Of a stretch of DNA of 12,267 nt, positions 1 through 7,903 are shown in pieces; positions within the stretch are counted from its first letter, which is position 1, and each line of letters opens with the position of its first letter. Under the pieces are notes generated by a model that was not told where the DNA came from, did not search any database, and worked only from the letters and a program-made list of their open reading frames with translations. This DNA comes from Treponema sp. UBA1798 (GTDB taxonomy: Bacteria > Spirochaetota > Spirochaetia > Treponematales > Treponemataceae): positions 1 through 12,267 of the forward strand of contig DCFS01000347.1 in NCBI GenBank assembly GCA_002319875.1, given 5' to 3'. Made by a program: the position numbers and the translations under genes.

Positions 1-508
1 AATCATCTGCAAAACGGGGATCATCGTTCTGTGTAAGTGTATCGATCAGAGATGTAATATCGGATTCAATACCAAACTTAAGCGTCTGCCGGTTCTTTTC
101 CACGACATCTTTTCCTTCGTCCCGGCTCTCTGCAGCAGCAGTCTTTTCCCTGTCCGGAGGCAAAGGACGTTTTGCTGGAGGGACGACAGCCTTTTTTTTG
201 CTGTCATCGGGATTCAATCCTGATTTCTCTCCGGTGTCTGCCGGAATCTCAGATGGAACTGTTGCAGCAGATTGATCAGCAGGTGTAATAATCGTCTGTC
301 CGGTATGAGTATCAACAGTCTGCGCAGACAATGAAAAAAACAGACAAACAGAAGAAACTGCCATAGCAGCGACAGTTTTTTTTATTTGTACGGCAGGTTT
401 AATCCACTGCCCGCCGAAGTGCACAAGAAGCACAAATCCCGACTGCAATACTTTTAGAGACCCCCATATACCGCTGGGTGAGACGGGATCGGCGATTATT
501 TTTTTCAT
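1..508 (-). CDS. Secreted or membrane-anchored protein of unknown function, N-terminal part (runs off left edge)
   Basis: The frame stays open from an ATG at 508 to the window edge, giving 169 complete codons with no stop. The start is supported by a GAGGA Shine-Dalgarno 4 nt upstream and a position 24 bp after the tgt stop, so the gene ends the visible operon. Residues 43-62 look like a signal peptide: two lysines, a hydrophobic core (about 45-60) and a small-residue cleavage site (SLSA then QT). It is preceded by about 42 extra residues containing another mildly hydrophobic stretch (24-36), which is unusual. Residues 64-135 form a low-complexity linker rich in Pro, Ala, Thr, Lys and Asp. 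From about 139 the sequence becomes amphipathic and helical (LKFGIESDITSLIDTL), resembling the opening of HEAT-type helical repeats in treponemal secreted proteins. That last point is a weak inference; the function is unknown and the C-terminus is outside the window. Confidence 0.8.
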   Translation of the reverse strand, partial: MKKIIADPVSPSGIWGSLKVLQSGFVLLVHFGGQWIKPAVQIKKTVAAMAVSSVCLFFSLSAQTVDTHTGQTIITPADQSAATVPSEIPADTGEKSGLNPDDSKKKAVVPPAKRPLPPDREKTAAAESRDEGKDVVEKNRQTLKFGIESDITSLIDTLTQNDDPRFADD

Positions 509-532
509 ATATTCCTCATTATCGGTGTGTTC

Positions 533-1660
533 TTAGCGGATGTTGCCGGCTTTAAAACGATTAAGAAAATTTCTGCGGTATTCATCAAATCTGTCTTCAT
601 TAATTGCAAGGCGTATTTCTTCAAGCATATGATACAGAAAATACAGATTATGATATGAAGCCAACATCGCACCTAGTATTTCCTGATCCTTAAATAAATG
701 CCGTAAATAGGCTCTTGTATAATTACGGCAGACTTTACAATGGCATTCAGTGTCGATCGGCGTAAAATCATGCATAAAACGTTCCTGCTTGATTGAAAGC
801 ATACCATCATGGGTAAAGTATGAACCGTTACGGGCATTCCTTGTAGGAAGCACACAGTCAAACATATCAATACCGTCAGCGACAGCTTCCAGTATGTATT
901 CAGGCGTCCCGATTCCCATAACATATTTAGGCTTCACGGGAGGAAGATGCTGTACCGTAAACTGAAGGAATTCAGCAAACTTTTCCGGAGGTTCTCCTAC
1001 CGACAGTCCGCCTATAGCTATTCCGGGCAGATCAAGCGATGATACAAATTCTGCACTCCGCTGCCGTAAATCTTCAAAAAAATTTCCCTGAACTATCGGG
1101 AAGAGGACTCCTTTATACCCCTGTTCCTGTCTGAGGGTCCATTCCTTTTTTGCCCGCTCACACCAGTTTGATGTAATTTCAAGTGCCCGTTCCGCTTCTT
1201 TCCTTTCGACATCCCATCCGGTACAGACATCAAGCTGCATCTGAATGTCACTGTTGAACTGTGCCTGAATATCAACGACACTTTCCGGAGTAAAAATCTT
1301 TCTTGCTCCATCTATGTGGCTGCTGAATACCGCACCTTCAAACGTTATTTTCCTGAGCGGAGATAATGAAAATACCTGAAAACCACCGGAATCTGTTAAA
1401 AAATTACGGTTCCAGCCGGAGAAACCGTGCAGACCGCCGGCTTCTTCAATCAGGTCAGATCCGGGACGAAGATAAAGATGATAAGTGTTCGCAAGAATTA
1501 TTTCAAAACCGATCTCCAGTAAATCATCTTTCGATACAGCTTTGACCGTTGCATTCGTACCTACCGGCATAAAAACAGGTGTCTGCACGTTCCCGTGATG
1601 CAATGACAGGATTCCCGTCCTTGCAGTTCCTGATGTGTGTGTAATTTCAAAAAAAGCCAT
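533..1660 (-). CDS. tgt: Queuine/preQ1 tRNA-guanine transglycosylase (Tgt)
   Basis: This enzyme exchanges guanine 34 in the anticodon wobble position of Asp, Asn, His and Tyr tRNAs for the queuosine precursor preQ1. Of 375 residues (normal for bacterial Tgt), the visible signatures are DSGGFQ (Asp90, base recognition or general catalysis), the nucleophilic Asp268 in MFDCVLPTRNARNG, IGGLSVGE (about 216-223) and the zinc site C-x-C-x2-C-x25-H (Cys306, Cys308, Cys311, His337). An upstream in-frame TTG at 1678 would add six residues, but the ATG at 1660 is preferred because AAGGA lies 9 nt ahead of it and the protein then starts MAFFEITHT, as expected for the family. The start is 4 bp after the lptG stop and its Shine-Dalgarno lies inside lptG, so the two are transcriptionally and probably translationally linked. 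Around residues 143-149 the usual DECTP-like segment reads LDVCTGW, a modest variation. Confidence 0.97.
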   Translation of the reverse strand: MAFFEITHTSGTARTGILSLHHGNVQTPVFMPVGTNATVKAVSKDDLLEIGFEIILANTYHLYLRPGSDLIEEAGGLHGFSGWNRNFLTDSGGFQVFSLSPLRKITFEGAVFSSHIDGARKIFTPESVVDIQAQFNSDIQMQLDVCTGWDVERKEAERALEITSNWCERAKKEWTLRQEQGYKGVLFPIVQGNFFEDLRQRSAEFVSSLDLPGIAIGGLSVGEPPEKFAEFLQFTVQHLPPVKPKYVMGIGTPEYILEAVADGIDMFDCVLPTRNARNGSYFTHDGMLSIKQERFMHDFTPIDTECHCKVCRNYTRAYLRHLFKDQEILGAMLASYHNLYFLYHMLEEIRLAINEDRFDEYRRNFLNRFKAGNIR

Positions 1661-1664
1661 ACGC

Positions 1665-2741
1665 TTACGTCCTTGCAAATTTTAACAATAAAATGCTTAG
1701 TATGATAAATAAAAATACAGGGAACCAGGCTCCCATAAAAGGCGTTACATATCCGAATTTAGCCAGCAGCATAGTTACCATCTGTGTTATATAAAACAGA
1801 ACGGCAGCACCGATGCTCAGAGCAAGACTTGTCAGCAGAACATTTTTTGCAGTCTTGCCTGAAAGCCCGATGGCAAGAAATACAACAATAAAAACAATGA
1901 AAGGAAAAGAAAATTTTTTATAATAAAGTGAACGGGCTTCGGCCGAAGGCAATCCGGTCCTGATCAGATGATCTATATATGCGTGGGCCTGAGCAGTACT
2001 CACTTCATCTACTGAAATAGTATTATTTCTGAAAGTTTCAGGTGGTTCCCGCAATTTCTTTTGCAGTTCCGGCTGGAAAGGACAAATTTCAAGCAAACCG
2101 TTCCGGTAGGTATATTGAGTACAATCACTCAAAAGCCAGCAGCCCTGTTTGCCATCCCATATCGCAGAATTTGCATATAATATATTCTCAAGTTTTTTAT
2201 CTGTAGTTCTCATAACGACATACAATATGTGAAGACGTCTTGCCGTATCATCATAAAAATCAGCTTTATAAATGATATTACCGCCTTCTGCAAGGACGAC
2301 AATACGGTCATTATTCATCGTAGCCTGCTGTTTCAGAAGGAATTTCTGTAATTCCTGTTTTTTTGCATATGTCGGAACCACAACTGTATCCTCAAAAAAA
2401 AACATACCAAAACTCAAAATGAAAGACAGTGCAAGAAGAGGACAGGTAAAACGGAAAAGAGAAATGCCTGAAGCAAAAACAGCTATCAGTTCATTATTTG
2501 CATAAAAAGCACTTAACGTATACGAGGCAGCAAAAAGGATTGCAAGCGGAATGGAAAATGATGCGGCCTTAGGAATATACAGCAGAAGTACATGAGCAAC
2601 TGCAACCGGATCCGCCTGATTTGTAATAAATTTCCATAAATTCATCAACAGATCCACCAGTTCCAAAACGAAGCAGAAAAAAAATAATGCACCAAAAAAA
2701 ACAGAAATAAAACGCCGGTAAAGATATACGGTGAGTTTCAT
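1665..2741 (-). CDS. lptG: LptF/LptG-family lipid export permease (second of the pair)
   Basis: A YjgP/YjgQ-family inner-membrane protein of 358 residues. In the characterised family LptF and LptG form the membrane channel of the LptB2FG ABC transporter, which extracts lipopolysaccharide from the inner membrane and hands it to LptC/LptA. Three N-terminal hydrophobic helices are visible (about 10-33, 48-75 and 95-115), then a soluble periplasmic domain of about 155 residues (beta-jellyroll in the family), then three C-terminal helices (about 277-295, 302-328, 336-356). The start at 2741 is chosen because its ATG overlaps the lptF stop as ATGA and gives the expected MKLTVYLYRRF N-terminus; an upstream in-frame ATG at 2804 would lie within lptF. 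No strong Shine-Dalgarno is seen, consistent with translational coupling. Which of the two genes is strictly LptF or LptG cannot be settled here; the symbol follows the E. coli order. The ATPase LptB is not in the window. Confidence 0.88.
   Translation of the reverse strand: MKLTVYLYRRFISVFFGALFFFCFVLELVDLLMNLWKFITNQADPVAVAHVLLLYIPKAASFSIPLAILFAASYTLSAFYANNELIAVFASGISLFRFTCPLLALSFILSFGMFFFEDTVVVPTYAKKQELQKFLLKQQATMNNDRIVVLAEGGNIIYKADFYDDTARRLHILYVVMRTTDKKLENILYANSAIWDGKQGCWLLSDCTQYTYRNGLLEICPFQPELQKKLREPPETFRNNTISVDEVSTAQAHAYIDHLIRTGLPSAEARSLYYKKFSFPFIVFIVVFLAIGLSGKTAKNVLLTSLALSIGAAVLFYITQMVTMLLAKFGYVTPFMGAWFPVFLFIILSILLLKFART
1670..1674 (-). promoter_or_regulatory. Shine-Dalgarno that decides the tgt start
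   Basis: AAGGA on the minus strand, 9 nt before the ATG at 1660 and inside the last codons of lptG. It favours this ATG over the in-frame TTG at 1678, which lies upstream of the motif and has no good ribosome-binding site of its own. Confidence 0.7.
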
Positions 2742-3937
2742 TTTTTTGCCAGTACAAAATAAAAAGAAATACCAACGAAGCCTGCCAGCAGATTGGGAAA
2801 CCACATGCTCAGAATTCCATATGAACCGCTTTTACCGGAAAAAATTTGTCCAAGTATCATCATAGCCCAATATAAAACAGATATAAACAATCCGATTATT
2901 AAGCCTATTGTCTGCCCGTTATGCTTGCCAAACAGGATCGCCAGAGGCATTGCCATAAGAGCAAAAAAGAGGGAACCAAACGGCAGGGAAAATTTTTTAT
3001 TATATTCAAGCTGGTAAAGATTTAATGTTCTCTTTTTTACATCCTTATCGGAACGCATCTCCCCGATCTTTCGGTAAAGATCATAGGAAGTCATTTCGCG
3101 AGGGCTGACACCGCTTGTGTTATCAAAAAAAGAAGATTCAAATATATTTAACAGAACTGTCTGGGTATTAAGGGCATCAAAAGTTGCAATCTTATCTTTC
3201 CGGAGAAAAGCAATATGCGCATCTTTCATATCAAGCTGCATAATGACACCTGACTCTTTCGATTTTTTAACTTCAGAATTCCCCGCTATAATAATACGCT
3301 GCGTTCCATTTTCATCTGTGTTAAAAAAAACAAGATCCGAAACAGTATTTCCTTTAACATCTCCGATAACAAGTGTCGAATCATTCATGCGCTTTATGGA
3401 ATGTGGTTCCAGTTCGACTGCAGGATTCGACATCAATATAGACCTATACAGCCGGTTATAATGAATAGTTCCCAAAGGCAAAAGATAATCATTTACAAAA
3501 AAGGAAAATATAGATATAAAAAGCCCAAGGACAAGAACCGGAAGTAAAATAATACGGTAGCTGAATCCTGATGCACGAAGGATGAGTATTTCATTTGTAC
3601 TCATCATGTTTCCAAGACACATCAAAAAACCGACCAGCGTCGCGAACGGAGCTGATTGGGCAATTATGAATGGAAGACAATAAGTAATAAGCAGAACAGC
3701 ATCCCAGACAGGCACATGTTTTTTTAAGATATTTTCTGCAAGAAGAAGAATCTGATTGACAAAAAAGACTGCAAAAAAAAATAAAAAAGCAATACCGAAA
3801 TACAGCAGGAGTTCTTTTACAAGATAACGGATAACCGTATGAGTCTTCAGCGCCTTTCCAGCAAAAATTTTAGCTTTGAAACTGGAAAATAACTGCCGCA
3901 TCAAAGGGAACATCCGCTTTCGCGTAAAAAATATCAT
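2738..3937 (-). CDS. lptF: LptF/LptG-family lipid export permease (first of the pair)
   Basis: A 399-residue YjgP/YjgQ-family permease and partner of the following gene. Hydrophobic helices lie at about 43-68, 78-112 and 127-150. A polar domain of roughly 160 residues (about 155-315) would be the periplasmic jellyroll, followed by helices at about 318-336, 343-366 and 378-396. The N-terminal 40 residues are basic and cytoplasmic, longer than the few residues typical of the family. The first ATG is nevertheless supported by GGAG 8 nt upstream and by an ATGA overlap with the dut stop. Internal Met codons at residues 9 and 13 are possible but have less support. By family knowledge it would supply half of the transmembrane cavity loading LPS or an LPS-like glycolipid. 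Treponemes generally lack classical LPS, so the actual substrate is open. Confidence 0.88.
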   Translation of the reverse strand: MIFFTRKRMFPLMRQLFSSFKAKIFAGKALKTHTVIRYLVKELLLYFGIAFLFFFAVFFVNQILLLAENILKKHVPVWDAVLLITYCLPFIIAQSAPFATLVGFLMCLGNMMSTNEILILRASGFSYRIILLPVLVLGLFISIFSFFVNDYLLPLGTIHYNRLYRSILMSNPAVELEPHSIKRMNDSTLVIGDVKGNTVSDLVFFNTDENGTQRIIIAGNSEVKKSKESGVIMQLDMKDAHIAFLRKDKIATFDALNTQTVLLNIFESSFFDNTSGVSPREMTSYDLYRKIGEMRSDKDVKKRTLNLYQLEYNKKFSLPFGSLFFALMAMPLAILFGKHNGQTIGLIIGLFISVLYWAMMILGQIFSGKSGSYGILSMWFPNLLAGFVGISFYFVLAKK

Positions 3938-4383
3938 GTTTTCACTCCGGTAGAACCGAATCCACCTGCCCCTCTGTCCGATTCTTCAAGGCCGGCAACG
4001 GAGACAAAAATTCCCCGCGTTACAGGGGCAACAACAAACTGTGCTATACGGTCTCCGCAACTGATTGTAAAATTTTCCTTCCCAAGATTTATCAGGATTA
4101 CCTGTACTTCACCACGATAATCGCTGTCAATTGTTCCAGGGGCATTAAGACATGTTATACCGTTTTTTGCAGCAAGACCGGAACGCGGGCGGACCTGGAT
4201 TTCATAACCACTGGGAATTTGAAAAGAAAGACCGGTAGGAATCATCTTTATTTCCCCCGGGACGAGCATTACCGGGGCCGCTATAAATGCACAAACGTCT
4301 GCACCGGCAGCGCCTTCAGTTTTGTATATGGGCAGCTTTGCCCCGTTTAACGCTTTGCATGGTATTGTTATCAAATTCTGCAT
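3934..4383 (-). CDS. dut: Deoxyuridine 5'-triphosphate nucleotidohydrolase (dUTPase)
   Basis: Hydrolyses dUTP to dUMP and pyrophosphate, keeping uracil out of DNA and supplying the thymidylate precursor; trimeric and cytosolic in the family. All five dUTPase motifs are present in the 149-residue product: AGADVCA (26-32), PRSGLA (66-71), GTIDSDYRGEV (83-93, with the catalytic Asp86), GDRIAQ (110-115) and RGAGGFGSTG (137-146). The start at 4383 is preferred over the in-frame ATG at 4395 because GGAG lies 6-7 nt ahead of it. Even so, the first 68 bp overlap the 3' end of the M16 peptidase gene in another frame. Its stop overlaps the lptF start as ATGA. It is part of the pnp-to-tgt operon, whose other members have no evident link to dUTP metabolism. 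Confidence 0.97.
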   Translation of the reverse strand: MQNLITIPCKALNGAKLPIYKTEGAAGADVCAFIAAPVMLVPGEIKMIPTGLSFQIPSGYEIQVRPRSGLAAKNGITCLNAPGTIDSDYRGEVQVILINLGKENFTISCGDRIAQFVVAPVTRGIFVSVAGLEESDRGAGGFGSTGVKT

Positions 4384-5695
4384 AAATTTCTCCATTCAGT
4401 TCAGGGAACAACATACCTATTTTATTCCGTTCTTTTTCCGGAAGCTTAGGACCGTATACAACGAAAGCCGCTTTTTCCGGCCTGAGCAGCAGTTTTATAC
4501 ATCGTATAATATCATCTTTCGTAACACTGCGTAAACCATCAATTGTTTCTTCTGTTGTTCTCAGCAGGTATCCGGCTGAATAATTACGTTCAAGTCGCTT
4601 CATCCGGTATTCTATATCATCGGCAGCAATCAGCTCTTCCCCGCACAGGTGCTCTCTTGCAGCATCAAGTTCCTCATCAGAAATAATGCAGGATAAAAGA
4701 TTTTTCATCTCACTGTTTATATCTGAAACAATTCTAAGGCTGCTACGTCTGGCAGATGATGCATATGCACACCAGCAGCCGGTATCCTCATAGAAACTGA
4801 AAAAACTGTAAACGTTATAACAGTACCCGCCCTTTTCACGCAGCCGCTGAAACAGCCTTGAACTCATTGTATCGCCTGTCAGCGCATTCAGTACACACAG
4901 GGAATAATATGTTTTTTCATCTACGGGATAATCAAGAGGGAAAAGTAAAAAAAACTGCTCCTGCCTGAACGGCGCAGAAATAAAATTGATTCCGGGCTTC
5001 CAGACAGGCACCTGATCCTTAAAGTGGCAGGCATGAAATGGCTGTAACTGGAATGTATGGTCCGGTAACTGTTCGAGCCGGCCTATAACAGCATCCCGGT
5101 TATAATTTCCGGTTATACAGACCGTCAGCTCACCATGAACAAAATATTTCGTATACCATTCAAACAAATCATTTCTTGTTAAATTTCCAACATCACGGAC
5201 AGTTCCGCTTATACTTAAACTGATTTTCTGAGCTGGCCATACAGATTCCCCGACTGCATCAAGTGCAGCTTCTTCAGGATCATCGCCTGCAGAAATGATC
5301 TCACTTTCAATCACTTTCAGCTCATGGAGTCTCTCTTTTTCATCGAGTACTGCATTTGAAATCATATCACACATGATTTCAAGTGCGGCATCGACACGTA
5401 CTGACGGAACTACACAATACAGGCACACATTTTCGCGCTCTGTATATGCATTAATATAACCACCCATGCGGTCAAATGCACAGGCGATATCAAACGATGA
5501 ACGCTTTCCGGTACCCTTAAAGAGCATGTGTTCTACAAAATGGGTTATACCACGCAGAGTATCCGGTTCTGACCGGCTTCCCGTATAAAACCAGAAACCG
5601 ATTGCAGCAGTTTTTCCTGATGCAACCGGTTCTGTTATAAGAATAACCCTATTCCGCAATTGAACCGGCAAAACCGGTTGCGAAATGAATGACAT
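4316..5695 (-). CDS. M16 family zinc metallopeptidase (insulinase/MPP-like)
   Basis: A 459-residue single-chain M16 peptidase of the short type, equivalent to Bacillus MlpA/YmxG, which also lies just downstream of pnp. The inverted zinc motif HFVEH is at 52-56 (His52, Glu55, His56), and the third ligand, 76 residues later, is Glu132 in KVIESEI. The C-terminal half carries the SRLFQRLREKGGYCYNVYS segment (279-297) that in active M16B enzymes contributes the substrate-binding Arg/Tyr pair. All visible catalytic residues are intact, so an active peptidase is expected. No signal peptide is seen, so it is predicted to be cytoplasmic. It begins 5 bp after the pnp stop without a convincing Shine-Dalgarno, suggesting translational coupling. 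The last 23 codons overlap dut; the tail after residue about 420 is beyond the usual M16 fold and may be variable. The substrate is unknown. Confidence 0.93.
   Translation of the reverse strand: MSFISQPVLPVQLRNRVILITEPVASGKTAAIGFWFYTGSRSEPDTLRGITHFVEHMLFKGTGKRSSFDIACAFDRMGGYINAYTERENVCLYCVVPSVRVDAALEIMCDMISNAVLDEKERLHELKVIESEIISAGDDPEEAALDAVGESVWPAQKISLSISGTVRDVGNLTRNDLFEWYTKYFVHGELTVCITGNYNRDAVIGRLEQLPDHTFQLQPFHACHFKDQVPVWKPGINFISAPFRQEQFFLLFPLDYPVDEKTYYSLCVLNALTGDTMSSRLFQRLREKGGYCYNVYSFFSFYEDTGCWCAYASSARRSSLRIVSDINSEMKNLLSCIISDEELDAAREHLCGEELIAADDIEYRMKRLERNYSAGYLLRTTEETIDGLRSVTKDDIIRCIKLLLRPEKAAFVVYGPKLPEKERNKIGMLFPELNGEIYAEFDNNTMQSVKRGKAAHIQN
4389..4393 (-). promoter_or_regulatory. Shine-Dalgarno that decides the dut start
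   Basis: GGAGA on the minus strand, 5 nt before the ATG at 4383. It includes bases of the alternative upstream ATG at 4395, which makes the shorter dUTPase (149 aa) the better call. It lies within the M16 peptidase coding sequence. Confidence 0.65.
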
Positions 5696-5700
5696 AGATA

Positions 5701-7806
5701 TTATTTATTTTTCTTTGCAAGTTCTTCTACTGCATCAATATAAGAAAGATTCAGACGTCCCATTTTGTCGACTTCAAGCAATTTTACAGGTATCTGCTGT
5801 CCTTCTTTCAACACATCCGTAACTTTTTCCACCCGCTGTCTGGAAAGTTTTGAAATATGACAGAGTCCTTCCTTTCCAGGCAATATCTCAACAAATGCTC
5901 CGAAATCCATAATACGCTTAACCGTACCATTGTAAATGGTACCTGGTTCAGGATCTTCCACTATTCCCCTTACAGCCTTTCTGGCATCCTCTGCCTCGAG
6001 AGATGTCTTTCCGTAGATGGTAACAGTTCCATCATCATCAGTATTGATCGTAACACCATACAGCTGACATAAGGCCTTTACATTTTTACCACCGGGACCG
6101 ATAAGCGCTCCGATTTTATCAACAGGAATCTTCATCGAAAGGATTTTGGGAGCATTCTGACTGACAGCCTGCGGTTTGCTGATACATTTTTCCATAATAC
6201 CAAGAATATGTAAACGGCCATCTTTGGCCTGGGCAAGCGCCTGTTTCATAATATCCATAGAGACACCGGCAATCTTTATATCCATCTGAAAACCGGTAAT
6301 GCCGTCTTTCGTTCCTGCAACCTTAAAATCCATATCACCCAGATGATCTTCTTCACCAAGAATATCTGATAGGATTTTGTAATTTACATATTTTGGGCCA
6401 TCAGTAATAAGCCCCATCGCAATTCCGGCTACCATTCTTTTCATCGGAACACCGGCTGCAAGTAAACTTAAACAACCACCGCAGGTAGATGCCTGGGAAG
6501 ATGATCCGTTAGATTCCATAATTTCAGAAACAACACGTATTGTGTACGGAAATTCAGACCGGCTTGGAAGCATAGGGGCGAGTGAACGCCGTGCAAGATT
6601 TCCGTGACCTATTTCACGACGTCCGGTCGTAAGTTTTCCAACCTCACCGACAGAATAGGGAGGAAAGTTGTAATGCAGGATAAAGTTTTCACTTCTGTCA
6701 CCGTCGATATCATCATAGACCTGCTCATCCAGCGACGTACCAAGCGTTGTCACAGCGAGAGACTGAGTTTCCCCGCGTGTAAAAATAGCTGATCCGTGAG
6801 GACGGGGTAAAACATTTATTTCACAGGTAATCGGACGGATTTCATCGCACTTCCGTCCGTCGATGCGTATTCCATCCTCAAGAATGGATTTCCGGAGCAG
6901 TTTATATTGTATATCGCCGAACAGGGCTTCAAAGAGTTTCGACTGTATGGGATCTGTCAGCTGTTCGGCATATTTACCGGCAATCTGCTTTTTTACAGCT
7001 TCTACAGCTGCACCACGGGCCTGTTTTCCATCGCGGAAACAAGCTTCCTTTACAAGTGGAGTAGCCTCGGCTTCTATCTGCGCAGCATTCTGAAGGGTAA
7101 CATCGAGAGGAGCCAGAGGAAGTTTTTCTTTTCCAGCCTTTTTCTGTAATTCCTCCTGCAGATGGCACATTGCGGTAATAAAATCCTGGGCTTTCGAGAG
7201 CGCACCAAGCATGATGTCTTCAGCCACCTCATTCGCACCGCCTTCAACCATGGTAAATCCCTCGGCTGTACCGGCGACGACAATCTCAAGTTCGGCTTTA
7301 TCTATCTGCTGAAAGGTGGGATTGATAATATAATCTCCGTTAATATAGGCAACGCGACACGCTGCGACGGGACCATGAAACGGAATATCAGAAATAGTAA
7401 CAGCCGCTGAAGAAGCAATTACAGCCAGAATATCAGGAGTATGTATATTGTCCGCCGAAACACAAGTAGGTACAATCTGTATCTCACGTCCGAACGACAT
7501 TTCAAAAAGCGGACGCATCGGTCGATCTATCAGACGGGATACGAGAATTTCCTTATCTTTAGGCCGTCCTTCCCGTTTTACAAAGCCGCCCGGAATTTTC
7601 CCGGCTGCATAGAATTTTTCATTATAATCTACTGTAACAGGAACATAATCCATACCTTCAGTAACTTCATGAGAAGCGCACACGGTAGCAATAACAGCTG
7701 TACCGGCATACTGTGCGTATACTGCACCATTTGCCTGTTTGGCAAGTCGTCCTGTTTCCAGAATAAGCTCATCATCCCCAATCTTGTATGTAACTCTTTC
7801 TACCAT
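5701..7806 (-). CDS. pnp: Polyribonucleotide nucleotidyltransferase (PNPase)
   Basis: Degrades RNA 3' to 5' by phosphorolysis, and can add 3' tails, as a homotrimer in the RNA degradosome or on its own. The 701-residue protein has the full domain order: first RNase PH domain (about 12-145), helical linker (about 240-310), second RNase PH domain (about 315-545) with GRRE (395-398) and the acidic metal-binding segment GDMDFK (490-495), a KH domain (about 558-600, loop IGPGGKNV at 569-576) and an S1 domain (about 622-690). The ATG at 7806 has an AAGGA Shine-Dalgarno about 4 nt upstream. It lies after rpsO as in E. coli and Bacillus, but here a terminator separates the two. No convincing promoter was found in the 42 bp between terminator and pnp, so expression may depend on read-through or on a promoter inside rpsO or ribF. 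Confidence 0.99.
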   Translation of the reverse strand: MVERVTYKIGDDELILETGRLAKQANGAVYAQYAGTAVIATVCASHEVTEGMDYVPVTVDYNEKFYAAGKIPGGFVKREGRPKDKEILVSRLIDRPMRPLFEMSFGREIQIVPTCVSADNIHTPDILAVIASSAAVTISDIPFHGPVAACRVAYINGDYIINPTFQQIDKAELEIVVAGTAEGFTMVEGGANEVAEDIMLGALSKAQDFITAMCHLQEELQKKAGKEKLPLAPLDVTLQNAAQIEAEATPLVKEACFRDGKQARGAAVEAVKKQIAGKYAEQLTDPIQSKLFEALFGDIQYKLLRKSILEDGIRIDGRKCDEIRPITCEINVLPRPHGSAIFTRGETQSLAVTTLGTSLDEQVYDDIDGDRSENFILHYNFPPYSVGEVGKLTTGRREIGHGNLARRSLAPMLPSRSEFPYTIRVVSEIMESNGSSSQASTCGGCLSLLAAGVPMKRMVAGIAMGLITDGPKYVNYKILSDILGEEDHLGDMDFKVAGTKDGITGFQMDIKIAGVSMDIMKQALAQAKDGRLHILGIMEKCISKPQAVSQNAPKILSMKIPVDKIGALIGPGGKNVKALCQLYGVTINTDDDGTVTIYGKTSLEAEDARKAVRGIVEDPEPGTIYNGTVKRIMDFGAFVEILPGKEGLCHISKLSRQRVEKVTDVLKEGQQIPVKLLEVDKMGRLNLSYIDAVEELAKKNK

Positions 7807-7848
7807 TCTTTCCTTCTACTTCTTTTCTTGTTCTTTTCCGCTATATAT

Positions 7849-7891
7849 AAAAAAAGCCTGTTGGCCGTAAGCGGTTCATGGCCGGCAGGCT
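7849..7891 (-). terminator. Rho-independent terminator after rpsO
   Basis: On the minus strand, 12 nt after the rpsO stop, AGCCTG pairs with CAGGCT. An inner GGCC pairs with GGCC across a 2x2 mismatch, closing a 13-nt loop, and seven T residues follow directly. The T run exists only in this direction, so it serves leftward transcription. It would end or attenuate the nrdJ-ribF-rpsO transcript ahead of pnp, much like the rpsO-pnp intergenic region of enterobacteria. Confidence 0.8.
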
Positions 7892-7903
7892 GTATCAGGG
7901 AAT

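Noticed and set aside
1661..1678. In-frame TTG start for tgt adding six residues
   Set aside because: The Shine-Dalgarno lies downstream of the TTG and points to the ATG at 1660; the extra residues are not expected in Tgt.
2742..2804. Upstream ATG extending the second Lpt permease by 21 residues
   Set aside because: It would overlap lptF by 67 bp, whereas the internal ATG gives a precise ATGA joint and a family-like N-terminus.
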